Assembly (NCBI GenBank): GCA_030549205.1
Contig: JAUKTV010000013.1
Coordinates: 62,001 to 126,000, forward strand
Length of the DNA: 64,000 nt
Origin: Apiosordaria backusii
Taxonomy: Eukaryota; Ascomycota; Sordariomycetes; Sordariales; Lasiosphaeriaceae
Direction of reading: 5' to 3'
In this document: in pieces, positions 46,134-57,448 of the stretch
Layout: every line of letters begins with the position of its first letter
How positions within the stretch are numbered: position 1 is the first letter of the stretch
Translations under genes and position numbers: made by a program
Notes under the pieces: model-generated
The model's input: the letters and a program-made list of their open reading frames with translations, nothing else
What the model was told of the DNA's origin: nothing
Database searches by the model: none

Positions 46134-46485
46134 CTAGTTCCGATCATGACACTGCCGATCATACGCCCGCCTGTGGCACGAAGCGTACACGTTGTTATTG
46201 TCGGGGTGCCTCCTGACGCAGTACTGGTCCATGTTGATGGCGTAGTTCTCCCCTGTTGAAGACGCACGACCAGGTGTTGCACGCTTCCTCCCAGCCCACG
46301 CGGGCCTGGGCGCCGTTGCCGTATTGCTGCTTGCAAGCTTCCTGGACGTCGATGTTGCTCAGCCAGACTCTCTTTTCGAGGAGGGGGGCAGCAGAGGTCG
46401 TGTCTTCTGTGGTGGCGCGGCAATGGTCGAGACGGCGAGGAGGGTGATGATGCATAGGAGGGTGGGGAGAGGGGGTGAACATCAT
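46134..46485 (-). pseudogene. Broken small secreted cysteine-rich protein gene
   Basis: Three protein-like pieces lie in order but not in one frame. After tandem ATGs at 46485 and 46482, a hydrophobic signal-peptide core (LLCIITLLAV) is readable only in a shifted frame. A central piece, about 46270-46390, with Trp and Cys (LSNIDVQEACKQQYG, WEEACNTWSC) is in the ATG frame. A C-terminal piece with more Cys (NMDQYCVRRHPDNNN) runs to a stop at 46134 in the signal-peptide frame. No splice pair explains the shifts; each coincides with a C or G homopolymer, which points to indels, either true decay or assembly errors. If intact it would be a secreted protein of about 115 residues. I do not know the function. 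Confidence 0.5.
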
Positions 46486-47786
46486 TTTGAGGCTGTGGGA
46501 GGTGGGAAGGGATTAGTACTTGGGGGCGAGCGGTTAGAGGAATTTTGGGGGCTGGGGGGACGAGAGGAGGTGTAACTGACGTTGTTTTGTGGTTGGGAGG
46601 AGAAAATTGTGAAAAGTTGAGAGCCATCCTCTTTATAGATAATCTTGTCACTATGTTGAGATATTTCTCACTTTCTTCCCCTGGGTCCTTCCATCGAGGT
46701 CCTCCGCTTCACTCCAATTCCTGAACGTCTGGAATCAGACTTTCCAGACTTGGGTATAAGATGTAGCAGTTGTATTTTGGTATCAACACAGCAGGCGGAG
46801 CCCCAGAATCCACCGAAACCGAGACCGGGAAATGCCATGTTCTCAAAACCCTTGCTTCATGCATGTACTTGCAGTAATAGTGTGAGCTAGGAACCTAGTT
46901 TATTTGAAGAATAAATACATAAGTGGATACTCTCACCTTATGTTCTTTGCCCCCTTGCCGGGGTTTGCTCGTTACATAGTACCCGTACCTAGGCAGACTG
47001 GTAGCATACCTGGGCCATACTTGATTTAACAGTAGACCTCTAGATATCTAGATCTGTTAGAGGGGTACACGAATTGAACAAACAAAAGACGAGCAGCCAA
47101 GCAGTGCATTTGTAGATTTTACAGTACGAAGCTATCATCAAATCTTCTATAGAACAGCCAGTCAGAGAAAGCAAACATCTTAGTGGGCAATCAGTGGGTA
47201 GGTCTCAAAACTGGGCCATGGCACACATGGCCCATGATGTCTTCGAGCGTCAGGCCACCCAACTCTTGACTGTCTGGTGCCGGAAACAAATCTGGAAGCC
47301 AATGCCGCTTGAAGAACTCTGGCCAGCAGCGTCGAGAATTCTTCCTAGAGATAGGTACCTTTCTGCTGTAGCTATACAATTGGGGATTGCTAGGAGAACT
47401 GCCGCATGAACTGAGAAATGCTGCCGTTTAACGTAGGTAGGTATCGGAACCAGTCGGCATAAAATTTAATATATTTGTTGGACGTGTTGGCGGAAGTACG
47501 TCTGTTGGTCAGCTTGAATCGCTCAGATAAACCGGAAGCTTCCTGTTTAGCCCATGTCAAAGCAAGTACAGGTACATATGGAGCTCCAACTTTTATGTTA
47601 TCCTATACTGCTATTTTTCAAGAAAAGAAACTGGGTACAGAGGTGAGCCGTTGTAGGCATACATAACACGGAGACGGATAGAAAGCCGTGCTCTCGCCGC
47701 CGCTCGAACCCCTGAAAGTGTTACAAATACTGAAGCAACCCCATCATATATCTCATCCAGTGTGGGTGGGCACTGTCCGTACATTA
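46486..47786. other. AT-richer intergenic spacer
   Basis: A 1.3-kb spacer with no recognisable gene. The part from about 46740 to 47650 looks richer in A and T than neighbouring coding DNA, with many TA steps; this is a visual impression, not a computed value. Confidence 0.35.
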
Positions 47787-50463
47787 TCAAGAACGCTCCT
47801 CATCAATAACCCTCGAGATCGCCCCCAGCAAGATTTGCTTCAGTCGATCCTTCAGCGACTTGTCATTTTCTGTTGGACGGTTCCATGGTCGGGTATCCAC
47901 AATCTGCCGCGCTGAGGTCAGTGACCATATTTGCAAGCTCAGAGAGTTGAAACAAACTCACATCCCGAATATTATGCTTCTCCTTCAACGCGTCATCCAA
48001 CTTGGCCAACCACCTCGCCGCATCATCATCCTTCCCGATTTGCAAAAACTGAATTCCCAACTGATGAGCCGGCGCTCCCAACTCATCCAGTTTTTTCGCC
48101 GTTTCCACAATCACATCCTCTACCTCTTCCATATCATCCGCCGCCCCATCCGTGATAACAATCAGGTTCAGTTTCTTCGGCTTTTCAACCCTGGGAGATC
48201 CCCTGCTCTTCGTAAGACCTTGCTTCCACTTCTCAAACTTGACCAAGTGCTCGGTCAAGATGGTGTACAAACGATCAGCGATATATGTGCCACCACCAAG
48301 TTCATCGGGGGCTACCTCATTGGATAGCAAGTCCAGGACCCGTTGGGCTTTCTTGATCCCGAATTCGTCTTTGGCTTCGTCGATGAAAAACCGTACGTCA
48401 ATGCCATCTTTGTCATAGCGACAGACAATGTCGGTTGTCCACTGGATGCTCTCGATAAGGTCATCCCATTTGGAGCGGGGGCTTCTGTCGCCTTCGGTCT
48501 CTCCCATGGAGCCTGTGTCATCGAGGAGGAAGACCGTGTCAAACTGGCTGAGCTGGGAGAAGGGGCTTTTGTGCTCGCGTTTTTCCGGCTCAAGGGCTGG
48601 TATGATATCACTGTATTTGACTGGCGCCGGGACGACGGGCGATGCAAGGTTACTGTACCTGCCTGGGACTCCGGTCTGTACACCGCCCTTGTACTTGACA
48701 GGGGTAGCCGCGGTGTAGTCGTTCAAGCACCGGTCTTTTATGGGTAGTTTCGAAGAACGGGTATCGCTTACTGGACTAGTACCCTCACTCGGAGGTGGGC
48801 TGGGCTCCTCCTGCTGTACCTTGCGATGTTGTGAGAACGGTAAGTCTGAGCTCGAGTAAGGAGGTGGCAGGGTTCTGATGGATGTAAAGGTTGAGGTTCG
48901 AGACAGAAATTTCGGTTGAAAATCGTCTTGAAGTTGAGTCCCTGGGCTCGCGGGAGGAGACATGCTCGAGGCGGTCAGTGTGTCTTGAATCAGCCGGATC
49001 ATTCCTTCGGCAACTTCACGATAGCTCCCATCCAACCTGTGAGAGAACTTGATCATGTTCCTATGATCACCATTAATCTCCATCGTGTGAGCCTTGAAGC
49101 TGCTTGTCGCCGAGTCGGGTTTTGTCACCTACATGCATCACAAAGGTTAGTCAAGGTTCAAGAGTATCTTGTGGCAATGTTGAGCAAGACTCCGGGTCTC
49201 TTCATAAATTCCTAAGCTCCTCAGCACAATACTTACATATGTTTTTCCGTAGATAGGCAAGCCTTCATACGCAATGAGAATGGGGATATTGGTGTGGGGT
49301 TGACTGCGCAATTGGCTGAACTTGGCAACAATGTCTGCCAGCTCGTTGGACTTGGCCTTGAGACTGTCAAGCAAATGCGAGTTCTTGTTCAGAAACTTGA
49401 GTATCAAAGATGCGTTATCTGCGAGCTTGGAGCCCTCCTGTCTGATAATTAGAGGTTGTTGACAACATGACAGTTGTTTGGCACCGAGCTACTCACAAAA
49501 GGGGTGCCGAAGAAGAAGATACCCTTGACCAGACATTCGTCGTTCTGGTACAGCGTGTCTCGGTGACGGTGGTACCCGCTGTGTTCGTCTGGGATGTGGC
49601 GCAATGCACGGATAATGGCCTAGTCATCGAGTTAAGTTATAGGAAGGGAGGGTCTCCACGTCGGATCAAGACATACCTGACAAGTGACAATCCCCCCAAG
49701 ACTGTGGCAAGCAAAGTACAATGGCCTCCTGGAGCCCTATATGTTTGAATTACGGTTAATCGGTGAACAACAAGTCCAAACAGGGGAGAATAGCAATGCT
49801 CACCTCGGGACGGTCGGTCCTGAGCATGTTCAACAGGTTCTCGGCAGCTTTGTCGATCGTCATGATGGCCGAGTTGGAGCCTACTGAACTAGCCCGATAT
49901 CCAATGGTGGAAAAGCGCCCAGCTAGTTTGGGTCCATAAGGATTGGCTCGATTGACTGGCCTTGTTTTAACATCGTCTGGGAAAAGGTCCCTCAGCCATA
50001 TTCGAGGAGAGGCGGTCTCGGCGGCAGTGCTCCATGATTTGAAGGCATGTCCTCCAAGACCATGGACAAAGTATAAGCTAGATGCAAAGAGTAAGCAGCT
50101 ACTCGCAGATATGCGTTGAGAGGGGACACACTCGAACTGGGGGTCATCGTGCTCGGCAAGCGTTGTGACACCAATGAACTCATCGCTGACGTTCAGCTCA
50201 GATTCCTTCATCTCAGTCGTAGGATACTGTGGAAATATCTTCCTGAGGTTGAGGTCCCTCAACAGGGTTTTGCATTTGTCCTCGGTATCTTGACGAACAG
50301 TGACAGTGGTACATAAGGTATGACCATTTGAGTCCTTGACGACTGGACCTACCTCTGGCCGTGCGTTCTGGAACCTGGCATTGATGTGGTTGCACACATC
50401 TTGCTTGGTGGTGCCAGGGGGGAGGTTGCGAATTGTAAGCGTCAGGTAACAATCTTTTGCCAT
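47787..50463 (-). CDS. SesB-like serine esterase fused to vWA domain
   Basis: Six exons in transcript order: 50463-49804, 49736-49677, 49619-49497, 49437-49237, 49128-47962 and 47903-47787. Every junction is phase 0; 775 residues. Residues 1-75 (LTLTIRNLPPGTT, then TVTVRQDTEDKCKTLL) resemble a small RRM-like fold, followed by DEFIGVTTL, a motif often seen before SesB-like domains. The alpha/beta hydrolase has YFVHGLGGH (134-138), nucleophile Ser232 in ACHSLGG and probable catalytic His370 in NGDHRNM. A Ser/Pro-rich linker leads to a vWA domain (about 545-775) with MIDAS-like DDTGSMG (near 551), GGGTYIADRL and VITDGAADD. SesB esterases are N-terminal effectors of fungal NLR proteins; here vWA replaces NACHT/NB-ARC. 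An intracellular recognition or cell-death role is inference. Confidence 0.85.
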
Positions 50464-51720
50464 GTTGAAGATGAGAGAAGTGTTCGGATTGGTTCAAAAC
50501 AACGTGAGCTGTCATATTATCAGATTTCAGGGACCACTCTGTTGGGACAGGTCATCTTTTTATCTTCCAGGGTTGTATGCATCACGTTGCGGCTCAACAG
50601 CCTTACGGCTTACATGGCTTGACAAGATCATCTCATCTCTTGAGGTGAAAGATGAGGCAGCCAATAGACTCAAGGGAAGGATTGAAACCATGGTTAAGAC
50701 CGGCCAAGATATGCAGTCATCCGAGTCTCTTGTCTCGGCGAATGCGTGAATGAGGGTTGCGTTGTACCTATTCTAGCCGCCCGAGGCGCCAGTCACCACC
50801 AAGCCTGACGCTCTGATCGACGCCACCAAGTGATGTTATAGCCTGCCATCCAGCCGGCGTTGCTGTACGGTGAGCCATGCAGAAAACTGACATGCGGCTT
50901 CAGGGACACTTTTCTGTCACGAGGGACGAGGTATGCCAGCTCATCACCAGCGATCTGCCGAAAAGTAGCCCAAAGGAAGGTGACAGGTTGCGTTGGGCTT
51001 CGTCGCAATTCGGAGTCTAGTACGGACAGGAAAACCTGATAAAAAAGCAAGAAAAAAGAAAATCTTGCACCTTGGAATGCAGGCTGCTGGATCCTCGCCT
51101 GGGTGCGCGTGATGAGGCTTTTCTCAATGAGGCGTGGTTGGGCAGGATGTGGTCGCCTTGCTGTTCCAAGTCTTGGGCATGAAAAGGGGCGGCTGGACCG
51201 ATGTCAAAGTAGAGATATGCCAAGGTCTAAGTTCCTCAACTGGTGAGGGAACATGAGGAATTGAAGACCTGAAGGTGATGCAAGGCAAGGTGGGGGGCGG
51301 AAGTCCTGACAAGGATTGGTCGTGGGTTAGGTGTCTAATGTGGGGCCACAGTCGCTCTTGACACCTGACCGGGACCATCACATCACCTATGAATGTTGGT
51401 TGCCGGTGAATTCAGAATAGGTGCCTCCCGAGAACAGCCTATAACAGCTGCAGTTCCCTTACATACATTAATAAGGCTGATTCGAACAGGCTCCAGAGCC
51501 TTGGATGACGGCTCCCGAGGACTGAGGGTTTCCCTTGTCTCCTCACCGCAGCCGAAGCAACACTTCTGCTCATCTCTTTCACCACACAAAAATACAGACA
51601 ACCAACCACTTTTTGTTGTTGAGCCCCCCTAATAAAACATCGACACTTTCCCCACCTTAGTCATCATCACATTTGCTTGCATCGCTCCAGGCTGGTGCCC
51701 GCCGGGTTCATCCCGTTGCC
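50464..51720. promoter_or_regulatory. Divergent spacer between SesB-vWA and HET genes
   Basis: A 1.26-kb spacer separating two divergently transcribed genes of incompatibility-type families. No coding frame with a recognisable domain lies inside. A CCAAT-like or TATA element could not be placed with confidence. Confidence 0.35.
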
Positions 51721-53858
51721 ATGCAGTCTCTTCCTACCGACCTCTGTTCGAGATGCGAATCCATCGACCTCGCCCCTTATTTTGAATCCGAACGTGACGC
51801 TTTACGATATGGAACATATTCAGGATGGTTTGAGCCTACTCCAGGTGCATTCAGGCTGTGTTCTTTAGCAACCCTTTTTGACAGTTCAGAACGGTGTGCA
51901 CTCTGTTATCTGGTAGTGCAGGCTTTTCTGAAACGATCCAACCTCGCGAATTGGTGGTCTCTAGACTTCTTCCGTACATGGGCGAACAACAACACCAGCG
52001 ACCCACACATCTTTCTATATAGCTACCTCTTCGCAGCACACCGACAAATTGGGCAAAGCACATCACCATTGAGAGCCGACGCGGTGACTGAAAAGGAACA
52101 GACAGTCTTCCGTCTGGGAATTGGACTCGTAAATAAGCCGACAGGTCTGGATAGAAATCACACCCTGTTAGATGTTCAACTCAAGCAGGTATTCAGCTCT
52201 TGGGCCATTGCTCTAACCCTGGCCAAACCTTTTGTGGCCGGGCCATTGACCCTGTTCGGGCAAACATACAGCTCGCAAAGTCGTGGATTGAGGAATGTGA
52301 ACAGTCTCATGGCGATCTTTGCGGAATGCTCTTTTCCAAGGTTACACCAGAGACCATCGTGTACACCAGCTCTCCACCTCACAACCTCCGCGTCATCAGT
52401 GTCAGATCGATGGCGTTGTCCCCATTGCCGACAAACGCCAAGTATAACGCGCTGAGCTATTGCTGGGACCAGTCAAACCGCCACTTTCTCGCTACAAAAG
52501 CAAATATATCAGAACTTCAAGCCGTTCGGGACATTGCTAGCGTTTGGGACCAACTTCCAGGTGCTATTCAAGATGCGATCGACTGCGTTCCTGAGCTTGG
52601 CCACGAGTTTCTGTGGGTTGATGCTCTGTGTATCATACAGGATGACGATGACGACAAAGCAGAACAGATCAAGCAAATGGACCGCGTATACGACAGTGCC
52701 TTGCCGACAATAATCTCTGCATACGGATCGATCAAGAAAGAAAGTACGCCTAATTCAATGTCTTGCGACGGCTTACCGGGTTATCGCCCATACTCAATCG
52801 ACCGTCACAGATGTCAGTCAACAGCTCTGGTCAATGGCCTCGAACTTTCCACCACATTAACGGACGTCAAAATAGCCACATAGACGAGCCACTGGGCTAC
52901 TCGCGCATGGACATTCCAGGAACAACTACTATCAAAGAGACGCCTGTTTTTTACCAACACCCAGCTTTATTTCCAATGCTCATGCGGTGTTTTCTGCGAG
53001 GACGTGATAGGCTGGGCATATATCCAGCCCCATTCAAGTCTTTACAACGAACGCAGCCTTTACCACGATCATACTTTACCCTATGACCGAAACGCAGACC
53101 TGCTTCCAAGGAACAGATTTTCGGGAAGAGAAGAGGCATTTCAGTACTACGGCCAAGTAATAGACGCCTACACGCGTAGAAACATGACCGATCAAGGGGA
53201 TGCCCTCGCAGCGCTTGAGGGAATTTTAGCCGTTCTCAGAAACACCATGGGCACGGAGTTCATTCAAGGCCTCCCGGAAGAGTATTTTGACGACGCGCTT
53301 CTTTTCCAACAACGGGATCCACACAAACGGCGAACAGCATATCCCACTGGTGTGCCAGTCAACCAAGTCAAGGGCGGAATTGGGTTCCCATCTTGGTCAT
53401 GGGCCGGATGGAGGGGGACTTCCACCTATAGAATAGAATACCACGCCACTGTGCGCCAGGTTGAGTGGTATTTAGTGGATAACGAAGGTCTTGTTTTCAA
53501 AATGCCTTCATGTCCTACGTCGGCGGACTCGCCCATGCCTATAAGGAAGGATATTTCACCCAAAGGTGCCCCCCCAGCAACATTCCTCAGCCAAATCCGA
53601 CCGCGAAAAGAGCTCAAGCTGACACATCTCGACTCGGTGTCTTTGGCTTGTTGGGCAGCCACTACTAAATTTCGTCTTCTCGGTGGTCATGTCCAACTCG
53701 ACGAATGGGATCGAAAAAGGTACATACATCACAGCGCTTTCATAATCTCCGACATTCGATTGCAGTCAGTAGGCGGTATATTTCTTGAGAAAAGTAGGGA
53801 CAAGGCAATTTTACAGGATGCCACAGACCGAACGTATGAGTTCATGCTGCTATCATGA
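51721..53858 (+). pseudogene. HET-domain gene with an in-frame stop
   Basis: Exons 51721-52188 and 52272-53858 join in phase (donor GTATTC, acceptor ATACAG) and would encode 684 residues. The HET core is clear: YNALSYCWDQ, FLWVDALCIIQDDDDD, QMDRVYDSALPTIISAYG, GLPGYRP and SHWATRAWTFQEQLLS, plus a later GGIGFPSWSWAGW. HET domains trigger cell death in fungal non-self recognition. Between GLPGYRP and TRAWTFQE, in the same frame, lies a TAG at 52881-52883 (codon 360). The flanking residues align in spacing with normal HET proteins, so a nonsense mutation is the simplest reading. The alternative is a 54-nt intron at 52830-52883 (donor GTCAAT, acceptor ATAG), which would remove part of the conserved region. 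The start ATG was chosen as the first Met of the open frame. Confidence 0.65.
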
Positions 53859-55190
53859 TCCAAGGAGGCTAGACCTTTGATAGCCGCATTGAGCGAAGGA
53901 TTTCCTCTTGAGACGTGGTGCTTTGTTAATGTCATGCTGATTGAAAGGAAAGGGGATCATGCGGAGAGAGCGGGTGTAGGTATTATACATGAGCTTGCGT
54001 GGGCGGCAGCAAATCCGCATCAGGAGTTGATCTGTTTACGGTAGATCTTAGAGCTAGTGGTAACCGTTTAAACCACAACACAAAGCTTCTTCAAGCATTC
54101 CAAAATCTGGAGGATTTGTAAAAACCGCCAAGACACATCATGAGCAAAGTGGTGTGTGCGGTAGCATGCACGGGCCATTTGAAGAAAAGGGGATAAAGGG
54201 ATTCAGGGGTTCAGGGGCGGTGGTCTTTTTACTTAGTACCTGTCATCCAGACATACCAGGTACCTGTGATCGGGCTCCTAACCGCCGGGGAACAAAGCTA
54301 CGGGTATCGAGCCTGTCCGATGATATCGTCCCCCACTCTGCTTGCAGAGGGGTTTGCAAATCAATCAAGGACTCAGAGGTATCGTTTCACAGCCTCACCG
54401 ACCCCGCACGCAGCCCATCTCAGCCAATCCTACCCACCCTTGCTTGAGTGGTGCATTGCTGCCTGCCAGCCTGCGTTATGTGAGCTCGTTGGCCACAATT
54501 CATTAGAGTTCCAGGTTGCTCTGCACATCTGGCTGCTGTATATAACACCGCAGCAGAGCCAGAACACGACATCATACGGACAAACTATCGAACTCCCCTA
54601 ACCGATCCAGCATTTCTCACACTAACTAACTATCCGATACTCTCAAGGTTGCTCAGTCTTTCAGCACCCGCTATATGTGATCATCTACTAATAAACCTCC
54701 AGATGGCTGCTCGAGCACCTACGGAACTTGTGAATTGGTGTGAATTTTCTTCGGTAGCTCCCGGCACGCCACACAAGACGGTCGATTGCCATCAGACCAC
54801 CTGCGAAAACTCGGTCGACTATGTACCACCCAAAAAGTGAAAGCGTTGAAAAGGAGGCACTCACTGTTTGGAACGAGAGGCACTTGTGGAAAAACGGGAG
54901 CCCCTGGGGAAGTGGTGGACTGCACAGCTGTAAACAGTGTGCTTGGTGGGGGCTCCACGCTCCCTTCCGGAAAGGCACTCAATTGACCACTTCTGCGCTT
55001 GGACGTCGCAAACATGTGCGGAAACCTACATGTACTGTGTATTATGTACTGTGTGCTTCTCTGCAGATTCCCATTGGTGGATGTCATTAGCGGAGCAGAA
55101 GTTTTTCCCTCTTGCAATGTCATCAACTCCACAACTTGTTTCTCGGACACCCCACACAACACAATCTCGCACCCTCCGTCCATAATAAAC
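53859..55190. other. Spacer with small unassigned frames
   Basis: No gene was recognised. A 45-codon frame at 54703-54840 (plus, starting MAARAPTELVNWCEF and containing three Cys) and a longer in-frame extension upstream of the kinase-like ATG exist but lack supporting motifs. A TATA-like TATATAAC lies near 54538-54545. Confidence 0.35.
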
Positions 55191-55985
55191 ATGCAGATCA
55201 TTCAGTCCACTGAGGCATTTAGGATTATCGGCAACAAACTCAAGTTCGATTGTGTGAAAGTGATTGTACGACACAACGACAGCGTGTACTTTGGCAAGTG
55301 GACGGATCGACGGCGTTCACCTCTCTGTCTCTCCGAGCTGTACGACGTCGAACGAGTAAAGACCGACGGCAGAGGGCCCAAGGTACAGCCTTCTTGGACC
55401 GTGGTGTCGGAGCAGAGCTGTTACATCAAGACACCAAGCCTCCTTGACTATGCCGGTGCACCGGACCTCGAGAGGCGGATCCTCCGTGAAGTTGAGACGT
55501 GCGAAATCCTAAGGAGCCATCCTCATCCAAACGTCGCCTCCTACTATGGTTGTCTAGAAACTCAAGGGCAAGTATCCGGCCTCTGCTTCAAAATATACGT
55601 CTCGACATTGGCTGGCAAAGTCAACCCTCAGCATTTGAACAAATCCGACTTCCTGCTTAGCGGACGGCCGCTTGTCGACGATGCGATGAGAGCGCAGCTA
55701 GACGGCGTATGGAGTGGTATCAAACACCTCCATTCACTCGGTCTGGTACATAACGACATTACGCCCGCCAACATCATGCTAGAGGAGGACGGCACATGGG
55801 TCATTATCGACTTTGACAGTTGCCGGCATGTGGGGGAAGTGCTTCGTGACACGGGGGCCAAGAGAACATATGGATGGCACGACCCTGACGTGACGGTTTC
55901 ATCCGAGAAGAACGACCTCGACGCCTTTTTCGAGTTGGAAGCCTGGCTCTTTGGATCGTCGGCCGATGAATTCTTGTTCCGGTAA
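55191..55985 (+). CDS. Small protein-kinase-like protein
   Basis: Intronless frame of 264 residues from the ATG at 55191; the frame is open further upstream but that part is Cys-rich and not kinase-like. The catalytic-loop equivalent is HNDITPANIM (HRD replaced by HND, with Asp and Asn kept), the metal-binding motif is DFDSC in place of DFG, a candidate ATP-binding Lys is in CYIKTP and the helix C Glu is in REVETCEIL. No glycine-rich loop is visible. The C-terminal lobe ends early, with KNDLDAFFELEAWLFG resembling helix F (D-x-x-x-x-G region altered). Such short kinases with HND/DFD are common in ascomycetes; whether this one is active is unclear. It lies 1.3 kb downstream of the HET gene. 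Confidence 0.75.
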   Translation: MQIIQSTEAFRIIGNKLKFDCVKVIVRHNDSVYFGKWTDRRRSPLCLSELYDVERVKTDGRGPKVQPSWTVVSEQSCYIKTPSLLDYAGAPDLERRILREVETCEILRSHPHPNVASYYGCLETQGQVSGLCFKIYVSTLAGKVNPQHLNKSDFLLSGRPLVDDAMRAQLDGVWSGIKHLHSLGLVHNDITPANIMLEEDGTWVIIDFDSCRHVGEVLRDTGAKRTYGWHDPDVTVSSEKNDLDAFFELEAWLFGSSADEFLFR

Positions 55986-56398
55986 TTCGCTGTGCGTGTC
56001 AGGTGATGTAAGTCTTCACCACGGCGGCATGTCCTGGCAGGCAGTCATTAATGTCAATCGCGCCGCTGACAGCAGCCAGATCAGACGTGGGAGGTACTGG
56101 CACTTTGTCCAGTCCAAGTGCAACGCTAGTCAGACAAGTCGGATAACATAGGTGCCGTGCACCAGTCGAGACTCGAGATTGAACTTGACTTGAGCTTAAA
56201 TTCGAACACAATGGAACACGATGGCACTCTATGTACCTTAGAACCCCCATAGCTCTCCCACCAACGGGTTTGTTTTTGCCGTCCACTCATAGGGAGTGGA
56301 AGGTTGGGTGCCGCAAGAGCGTAATGACCTGCAAATAACTTGCAGTCCTAGCCCGAGAGCCAACAGCAAACGAAAGTGAGATCTGACCCATCGACATC

Positions 56399-56548
56399 AT
56401 GGCCATGTCAATACAAAACATGCTGAATACTGAGAGCGATCTCTTGCCATCTTGTCAAATCTCCTCCACTGAGAGAGATCTGTTGCCATCCAGTCACGTC
56501 TCCTCCACTGTGAGCGACCTCTCACCATCTCCTCGCCAAACGGAGTGA
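56399..56548 (+). CDS. Tiny ORF with three tandem peptide repeats
   Basis: A 49-residue frame beginning MAMSIQNMLN. It then contains three degenerate copies of a 13-residue unit of the form (S/R)DLLPSxxxSSTx, at DNA level about 39 bp each (roughly 56431-56535). No signal peptide. No match to a known family comes to mind; the N-terminus (SIQNMLN) recalls starts of some fungal transcription factors, so it may be the first exon of a longer gene. I could not identify a downstream exon in phase. Confidence 0.3.
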   Translation: MAMSIQNMLNTESDLLPSCQISSTERDLLPSSHVSSTVSDLSPSPRQTE

Positions 56549-57448
56549 AAGTGGCCCGTGAAGGGAAGGGGCTCAGGTAGCAATTTCGATGGAGGAAGGA
56601 GCGCCTGTCAACCCTCTAGAGGTAGCTTTGAAAGCACTTCCAAGTTAGTCCAGATTTTCTGCACACCCGAAATCATTAACTCTTCACTTGTGGGATTTAC
56701 ATTGAAATTGCAGTCATTACCCTATGCTCGGCCTATGATCTCTGGGGACGACTTTGAAACTCTAGAGGCACATTTCGCTGGCCTCGTAAGTGATCCAGTC
56801 ATCAGCCAGACAACTGTTGTCAGTTTAATCTGTTCCAGATGCAGTGATGTTCTTGGCTTCTGTAGGGCTGAAATGGAGTAATAATCATTTGATTCAGTCA
56901 AAAGCCCATCGCAGAGCTGGCCAAAGTGTGGCGGTGTATCATGAGGGTTGAACCTCCATTTTGGTCTCCAAGCCCTGCAATTGTTGATGCAGGAGACCTC
57001 TCAGGTACACGAAACCATTGGATGCTTGGGTGACACACACTCAAAAGAGAGAGGACTCACTGCCTGCTGAAAAACAGCGTTCTAGACCTCTGGATGGTCG
57101 GAGGGCATGGTGGCTGCTTCGGCATACCCTCAGCCGCATGCACCACGTTCCTATCCCGACGAGGATTGCTGCCACCTGGTATGCACTCCAATGCAACGGA
57201 CTGCAGCACTGCCTTCGATGGCGTTCAACTCCGTCAACGGTTTTTCCCGGGTCTCGACTCATGGTCCTTTTGACCTTTGCCCTTTGCCGCCGTTTTGGTA
57301 TGGCTGTGCGATTTATTTCGTTTGGTCATTCACTGCGGAGGTTAGACCTCACCTTCATTCTTTGGCCTCTCGACCTTTTCCTTTTATCTATGTGTGATAC
57401 CACTTTTTCACTTCTTTTTCCTGTTGTTTATTGTTCAGAATTGGTATC
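56549..57448. other. Spacer upstream of the DUF3433 gene
   Basis: No gene was recognised. Frames at 56558-56881 and 57018-57479 (plus) have no recognisable domain; the second overlaps the pyrimidine-rich leader just before the next gene. Confidence 0.35.

Noticed and set aside
50070..50125. Possible extra intron between the N-terminal module and the esterase of the SesB-vWA gene
   Set aside because: A GTGTCC donor and TCTAG acceptor exist, but no pairing keeps the HGLGG frame; the unspliced frame is open, so it was kept as coding.
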